Origin: Natronoarchaeum philippinense
GTDB lineage: Archaea > Halobacteriota > Halobacteria > Halobacteriales > Natronoarchaeaceae
Reading direction: 5' to 3'
Assembly (NCBI RefSeq): GCF_900215575.1
Contig: NZ_OBEJ01000001.1
Coordinates: 1,192,588-1,256,587, forward strand
Length of the DNA: 64,000 nt
Below the pieces are notes generated by a model. That model saw only the letters and a list, made by a program, of their open reading frames with translations, was not told the origin of the DNA and did not search any database. Both the position numbers and the translations under genes were made by a program. Below, piece by piece: positions 60,184 through 64,000 of this stretch (within the stretch, counting starts at the first letter, position 1; each line of letters starts with the position of its first letter).

Positions 60184-61130
60184 CAGGCGTCACCTCCCTC
60201 TTCGGAGTCCTCGTCGTCGGCCTCTTCTTCCATCTCCTCGAGCATCTCGTCAGCCTGCTCTTCGACATCGGCTTCGAGCTCGTCGAGCTCCTCGGCGATC
60301 TCCTCGTCCTCGTCGCCGGGGACTTCGACATCCTCGAAGTCCTCGTCGGCGGCCTCGCTGGCCTCCTCGACGACTTCCTCGTCGAGAACTTCTTCGGCCG
60401 AATCAGCGTCGGCGTCAGCCTCACTGGCCTCGGCGTCGGCTTCGAGCTCTTCGAGTTCCTCTTCGTCGGGCTCTTCGAGGAGTTCCTCGACGCCCTCGTC
60501 GGTCTCGACTTCGGCTTCGAGCTCGGACACGTCGGCGTCCTCCTCGATGTCGAAGTCGTCGGGCAGCTCGGCGCCCGGCGGGATGATCTTCACGTCCACG
60601 CCGATGGTACCGAGCTTCATGACGGCGACGCCCTGACCGTGGTCGACGATCGACTCGGCGGGTTCGCCGTTGTGCTTGATGTACCCGTCGTTGAACTTCT
60701 CGACGCGCGAACGCGCGCCGGTGACCTTCCCGGACAGGACGATCTCGGCGCCCAGCGCGCCGGCGTCCATGATGCGTTCGAGCGTGGTGTGGCCCGCCTT
60801 GCGGAAGTACCAGCCACGTTCGAGCGCGTTGGCCAGACGGTCGGCGACGATCCGGGCGTTCAGGTCCGGCTCGTCGACCTCCTGCACGTCGATCTGGGGG
60901 TCCTCGAGGTCGAACCGCTCTTCGAGGGCGGTAGTGATCTTGCGGATGTTCTCGCCGCCCTTACCGATCACCATACCGGGCTTTTCGGCCTTGAGGACGA
61001 TCTGGGTGCCCATCGGCGTCTTGGCGACGTCCATGCCGCCGTAGCCGGCGCGACCCAGTTCCTCGGCGAAGAACTCGTCGATCTGGGACTTTTGCATCCC
61101 GTCGTCGATGAACTGTTGCTCGTCTGCCAT
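60183..61130 (-). CDS. rps3: Ribosomal protein S3 (uS3) with a long acidic C-terminal tail
   Basis: 315 residues. KH domain ([92 protein letters not shown]) and the S3 C-terminal domain. From about residue 195 to the end it is nearly all Asp/Glu with few other residues, about 120 residues long, an extreme halophile extension. One-base overlap with rpl22. Confidence 0.96.
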   Translation of the reverse strand: MADEQQFIDDGMQKSQIDEFFAEELGRAGYGGMDVAKTPMGTQIVLKAEKPGMVIGKGGENIRKITTALEERFDLEDPQIDVQEVDEPDLNARIVADRLANALERGWYFRKAGHTTLERIMDAGALGAEIVLSGKVTGARSRVEKFNDGYIKHNGEPAESIVDHGQGVAVMKLGTIGVDVKIIPPGAELPDDFDIEEDADVSELEAEVETDEGVEELLEEPDEEELEELEADAEASEADADADSAEEVLDEEVVEEASEAADEDFEDVEVPGDEDEEIAEELDELEADVEEQADEMLEEMEEEADDEDSEEGGDA

Positions 61131-61591
61131 TATTCGTCAGCCTCCTTGAGGATGAGTTCGACGTCCACTTCCGGCGTGTTCCAGGCGGTCGCTCGGCCCA
61201 TCGCGCGGGGCTTGCGGCCCTGCACCTCGCCGACCTTGTGGGCGGCGACGTGCTCGATGACCATCTCCTCGCCGTCGAACCCCTGATGATCGGCGTTGTT
61301 GACGGCGTTCTCGATCAGGTCGAGGAACTCGCCGCTTGCCTTCTCGGGGTAGCGACCGGCGTCCCAGCCGTCGACGCCGGACTTGTGGCCGACGCCGCTG
61401 TTGTGCTGGCGGAACGGGACGGGCTGGTCCTCCGCGATGACCGCTTCGAGGTACTCGGTGGCCTCGGCGGCGGTCTTGCCCTTGATCTCCCGGGCGATCG
61501 CCTTGCTGTGCTTGTGGCTCATGTGACGCTCCCGGAGCATGGCTTTCGCCGTCGAATCCGGGTCCACGTCGACGCTGTAGTTGATTCCCAT
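61130..61591 (-). CDS. rpl22: Ribosomal protein L22 (uL22)
   Basis: 153 residues. [52 protein letters not shown]; the exit-tunnel loop region [31 protein letters not shown] closes the protein. Three bases after rps19. Confidence 0.96.
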   Translation of the reverse strand: MGINYSVDVDPDSTAKAMLRERHMSHKHSKAIAREIKGKTAAEATEYLEAVIAEDQPVPFRQHNSGVGHKSGVDGWDAGRYPEKASGEFLDLIENAVNNADHQGFDGEEMVIEHVAAHKVGEVQGRKPRAMGRATAWNTPEVDVELILKEADE

Positions 61592-61594
61592 GGT

Positions 61595-62020
61595 TTACTT
61601 GAGCGGTACGAACTTCGACGAGCGCGTCGCGCCGATGCCGGCCTGTCCGTGTTCGACCGACGTTCGGGTGAGCTGGAACTCGCCGAGGTAGTGGCCGATC
61701 ATCTCGGGCTCTACCTGAACCCGCTCGAAGCTCTGGCCGGTGTAGACCGCGAAGGTCAGACCGACGAACTCCGGCAGCACCGGCATGTCGCGCAGGTGCG
61801 TTCGGATCGGGTCGTTGGCGGTCTCCTCTTCGCCCTTCTCGCTGGCCTTGTCGAGCAGCTTCTCGTGCTCGACGCCGAGCCCGCGCTCGATAGTTCGCCG
61901 CTGGCGTGCGGGGAGCAGTTCCGCGACCTCCTCGATGTCCATCTCCTGCAGCTCGTCGAGTGTGTGACCGCGGTAGGTGAACTCACCTTCGCGGCCGGTT
62001 CGGTATTCGGATTCGCTCAT
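61595..62020 (-). CDS. rps19: Ribosomal protein S19 (uS19)
   Basis: 141 residues. [39 protein letters not shown] is the archaeal/eukaryotic S15e-like N-terminus; [61 protein letters not shown] is the S19 core. Overlaps rpl2 by 4 bases. Confidence 0.97.
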   Translation of the reverse strand: MSESEYRTGREGEFTYRGHTLDELQEMDIEEVAELLPARQRRTIERGLGVEHEKLLDKASEKGEEETANDPIRTHLRDMPVLPEFVGLTFAVYTGQSFERVQVEPEMIGHYLGEFQLTRTSVEHGQAGIGATRSSKFVPLK

Positions 62021-62739
62021 TCGTTACCACCTCGTCCAGTTCGCTTGGACGCGATGTCGCCGACTTTGCGGCCCGGGGGCGTGTCCCGCGAGACGCTCTT
62101 GGGTTTGCCGGGGTGCTGGCGGCCGCCGCCACCGAACGGGTGGTCGACGGCGTTCATCGCCACACCACGGACGCGCGGGTACTTCGACCCGCGAGCTTTC
62201 ATCTTGTGGTACTTGTTGCCGGCCTTGACGAACGGCTTTTCCGTCCGTCCGCCACCGGCGACGACGCCGATGGTTGCTCGGCAGTCAGGGTCGAGGCGCT
62301 TGACCTCGCCCGAGGGGAGCTGGACGACCGCGGCGTCGCGGTCGTGGGTGATCAGGTCCGCGCTCACGCCGGAGGAACGGGCGTACTTACCGCCGTCGCC
62401 CGGGCTCGCCTCGACGTTACAGACCGGAACACCCTCCGGGATCTCGGCCAGCGGCAGGGTGTTGCCGGGCTTGATCTCCGCGGAGATGCCGACCTGAATT
62501 CGGTCGCCGATGCCGACGCCTTCGGGCGCCAGCACCATGCGCTGGTCGCCGTCGTCGAACTCGACGACCGCCACGGGCGCAGAGCGCGCGGGGTCGTGCG
62601 TGATGTCGATGACGTCGCCAGCGACGAGGTCGCTGTCCTCTGCGGTCTTGTGCTGTTTGTCGGACTTGTAGCGGTGCGAGGGAGCTCGGAACGTCGAGCC
62701 GCCGCGTCCGCGTCGTTGTCCCTGAATTCGTCGTCCCAT
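62017..62739 (-). CDS. rpl2: Ribosomal protein L2 (uL2)
   Basis: 240 residues. [24 protein letters not shown], the OB/SH3 domains, and the peptidyl-transferase-proximal C-terminus [47 protein letters not shown] with the conserved His of the HPFGGG loop. Two bases after rpl23. Confidence 0.97.
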   Translation of the reverse strand: MGRRIQGQRRGRGGSTFRAPSHRYKSDKQHKTAEDSDLVAGDVIDITHDPARSAPVAVVEFDDGDQRMVLAPEGVGIGDRIQVGISAEIKPGNTLPLAEIPEGVPVCNVEASPGDGGKYARSSGVSADLITHDRDAAVVQLPSGEVKRLDPDCRATIGVVAGGGRTEKPFVKAGNKYHKMKARGSKYPRVRGVAMNAVDHPFGGGGRQHPGKPKSVSRDTPPGRKVGDIASKRTGRGGNE

Positions 62740-62741
62740 TT

Positions 62742-62996
62742 TTAGAACACCCCGATTCTGGAGGCGACCTCGTCGGCCGCGTCGTCCTCACTGAGTTCGA
62801 CGGTGGCCTTCTTGGTGCCGTCCATCGTGACTTGCGTGTTGACGCCGACGGCGTCGACGTCGAAGCGCTCGGAGACGGCCTCCTTGATCTCGGGCTTGGT
62901 GGCGTCGACATCGACGATGAACTGGAGCTTGTTCTCGAAGTCCATGTCGTTCATCGCCTTCTCGGTGACCAGCGGGTGAACGATGATATCGCTCAT
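62742..62996 (-). CDS. rpl23: Ribosomal protein L23 (uL23)
   Basis: 84 residues. MSDIIVHPLVTEKAMNDMDFENKLQFIVDVDATKPEIKEAVSERFDVDAVGVNTQVTMDGTKKATVELSEDDAADEVASRIGVF, complete archaeal L23 that lines the exit tunnel and docks SRP/SecY. Overlaps rpl4 by 4 bases. Confidence 0.97.
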   Translation of the reverse strand: MSDIIVHPLVTEKAMNDMDFENKLQFIVDVDATKPEIKEAVSERFDVDAVGVNTQVTMDGTKKATVELSEDDAADEVASRIGVF

Positions 62997-63745
62997 CGGT
63001 CGGCCACCTCCTCGAGTGCGCTCTCGGTGAACACCGTCAGTCGACCGCCCTGCGCACCGGGCGCGAGGTCTTCCGCGTTGACCTCGGCGGCCGTTGCGAC
63101 GTCGGCGCCGGCGAGGTTGCGTGCGGCCTTCGAGGGGCCGGTCTCGCTCGACGTGACAAAGAGGATCGACTTCGGCGTCTTGTACTTCCGTCCGCGGGTC
63201 GTACCGCGACCGGCGCGGACCGATCGGTTCTCGTCGGCGCGTTCGATGTCCTCGTGAACGCCGAGGGATTCGAGCAGCGCGACGACCTCTTGGGTCTTCA
63301 CGAGATCCTCGAACTCGTCGTCGACGACGAGCGGCAGTTCGAGGTCCTCGTCGAACTCGTGACCGCGCTCGGCCACCAGATCGGCGTCCGTCGTGGCGGC
63401 GATCGCCGAGCGGACTGCCTTCTTGCGCTCTTTCGTGTTGAGGTCGAGGCCCTGATCCTTCTCCTCTTTCGGGGGGTGGGCCTTGCGACCACCGACTGTC
63501 TGGGGGACGCGGCGGGCCTGCCCGTTCTCCTGGGGCACGTGGGCCATGCCGCGGCCGCTACCCGGCGACTCGGCCGGGGTTCGGAGGCCGGCGTACTCGT
63601 CTGCGCCGTAGTCTTGCTTTCGGTTGGCCTGTGCGGCGAGCACCGCGCGCTCGATCAGGTCCTGCCGAACGGTGGTCTCGAAGACCTCCGGCAGATCGAC
63701 CGTGCCCGCGTCCTCGCCGTCCAGGTCGCGTACTGTTGCCTGCAT
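62993..63745 (-). CDS. rpl4: Ribosomal protein L4 (uL4)
   Basis: 250 residues. MQATVRDLDGEDAGTVDLPEVFETTVRQDLIERAVLAAQANRKQDYGADEYAGLRTPAESPGSGRGMAHVPQ, then the extended loop RVPQTVGGRKAHPPK reaching the exit tunnel. Three bases after rpl3's stop and overlapping rpl23 by 4. Confidence 0.96.
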   Translation of the reverse strand: MQATVRDLDGEDAGTVDLPEVFETTVRQDLIERAVLAAQANRKQDYGADEYAGLRTPAESPGSGRGMAHVPQENGQARRVPQTVGGRKAHPPKEEKDQGLDLNTKERKKAVRSAIAATTDADLVAERGHEFDEDLELPLVVDDEFEDLVKTQEVVALLESLGVHEDIERADENRSVRAGRGTTRGRKYKTPKSILFVTSSETGPSKAARNLAGADVATAAEVNAEDLAPGAQGGRLTVFTESALEEVADR

Positions 63746-63748
63746 AAG

Positions 63749-64000
63749 TTATCCCTGGTTCGACTCCGTTGCTACGTAGCGCACCTCGGGGTCGAGGCGC
63801 GGTTGGTCGTTCGGTCGCACCGCCGTCCGAAGTCGGAGCAGGCGCTCCTCGGGGCCCGGTGCCGAGCCCTTGATGAGCGCGTAGTTGCCTTCGACTTCGC
63901 CGTAGTTGACGAAGCCGCCCTCGGGCGTGACGCCGTCCTCGCTGGCGTCGCCGAGGTCGATGAGGCGCTTGTTGAGCTCCGTCCGCTGGTGGTAGCCGGT
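63749..64000 (-). CDS. rpl3: Ribosomal protein L3 (uL3), C-terminal part, cut by the window edge
   Basis: The last 83 codons and the TAA stop are inside the window; the start lies beyond 64000. The visible protein begins TGYHQRTELNKRLIDLGDA, continues VTPEGGFVNYGEVEGNYALIKGSAPGPEERLLRLRTAV, and ends DPEVRYVATESNQG. These are the C-terminal strands of archaeal L3. It heads the S10-type operon seen here. Confidence 0.95.
   Translation of the reverse strand, partial: TGYHQRTELNKRLIDLGDASEDGVTPEGGFVNYGEVEGNYALIKGSAPGPEERLLRLRTAVRPNDQPRLDPEVRYVATESNQG

Noticed and set aside
1-64000. tRNA, rRNA, CRISPR arrays, transposases or integrases
   Set aside because: Intergenic gaps were read for T-loop-like and repeat-spacer patterns and none was convincing; no mobile-element protein was recognised.

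Overview
The window is chromosomal DNA from a haloarchaeon (class Halobacteria). It is GC-rich with strong G/C third-position preference, and the proteins are very acidic. It carries archaeal ribosomal proteins (L18, L19e, L32e, S4e), RNase P component 1, Cbf5 and a DUF106/EMC3-type insertase. Many genes have a TATA-like box about 24-28 bases before the start codon, as expected for leaderless haloarchaeal transcripts. I cannot name a species. No rRNA, tRNA, CRISPR array or insertion sequence was recognised, and no gene-free stretch exceeds 300 bases.

Layout: (1) 1-11 kb is core metabolism: riboflavin synthase, an amidohydrolase, the quinolinate/NAD operon nadA-nadB-nadC, a metallophosphoesterase, a secreted protein, a pilin-like protein, two protein-isoaspartate methyltransferase paralogues and a zinc-finger protein. 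(2) 11-25.5 kb is a surface-glycan type locus with five alkaline-phosphatase/sulfatase superfamily genes, four glycosyltransferases, a flippase, an FkbM methyltransferase and a probable sulfatase remnant. (3) 25.6-31.1 kb holds PhoU, a HypE-like AIR-synthase-family protein, dodecin, and the housekeeping block DUF106-cmk-cbf5. (4) 31.2-36.5 kb looks AT-richer by eye and accessory: an ABC exporter pair, a methyltransferase, an HTTM-type membrane protein overlapping a small 'FFAPHP' partner, and an acidic orphan protein. The layout recalls bacterial SdpAB-type peptide systems. (5) 36.6-49.3 kb is an acyl-CoA/branched-chain uptake region: liv-type ABC transporter genes ending in a ketoacyl synthase III, an SDR dehydrogenase, a Zn-ribbon/thiolase pair, a Bat-type HTH regulator, an acyl-CoA ligase, an alpha/beta hydrolase and a MaoC hydratase. 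(6) 49.4-64 kb holds adk and secY, then the S10/spc ribosomal operons on the minus strand from rpl15 back to a partial rpl3 at the window edge.

Two signals stand out. A 15-base imperfect palindrome (consensus RGTTYGYATNTCAAC) lies exactly 37 bases before three start codons (SDR, thiolase, MaoC) and 41 bases before the liv solute-binding gene, marking a small regulon around the Bat-type regulator. The 31.2-36.5 kb block is a candidate haloarchaeal counterpart of Sdp-like peptide maturation and export. Other points of interest are an in-frame double-hairpin insertion in nadB, adjacent hairpins in the rnp1 insert, an inverted repeat before nadA, and a C-terminal LGY(L/M)E-type ending shared by the phosphatase/sulfatase genes. 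The archaeal secY-adk-DUF106-cmk-cbf5 order is broken here by about 18.6 kb of accessory DNA.
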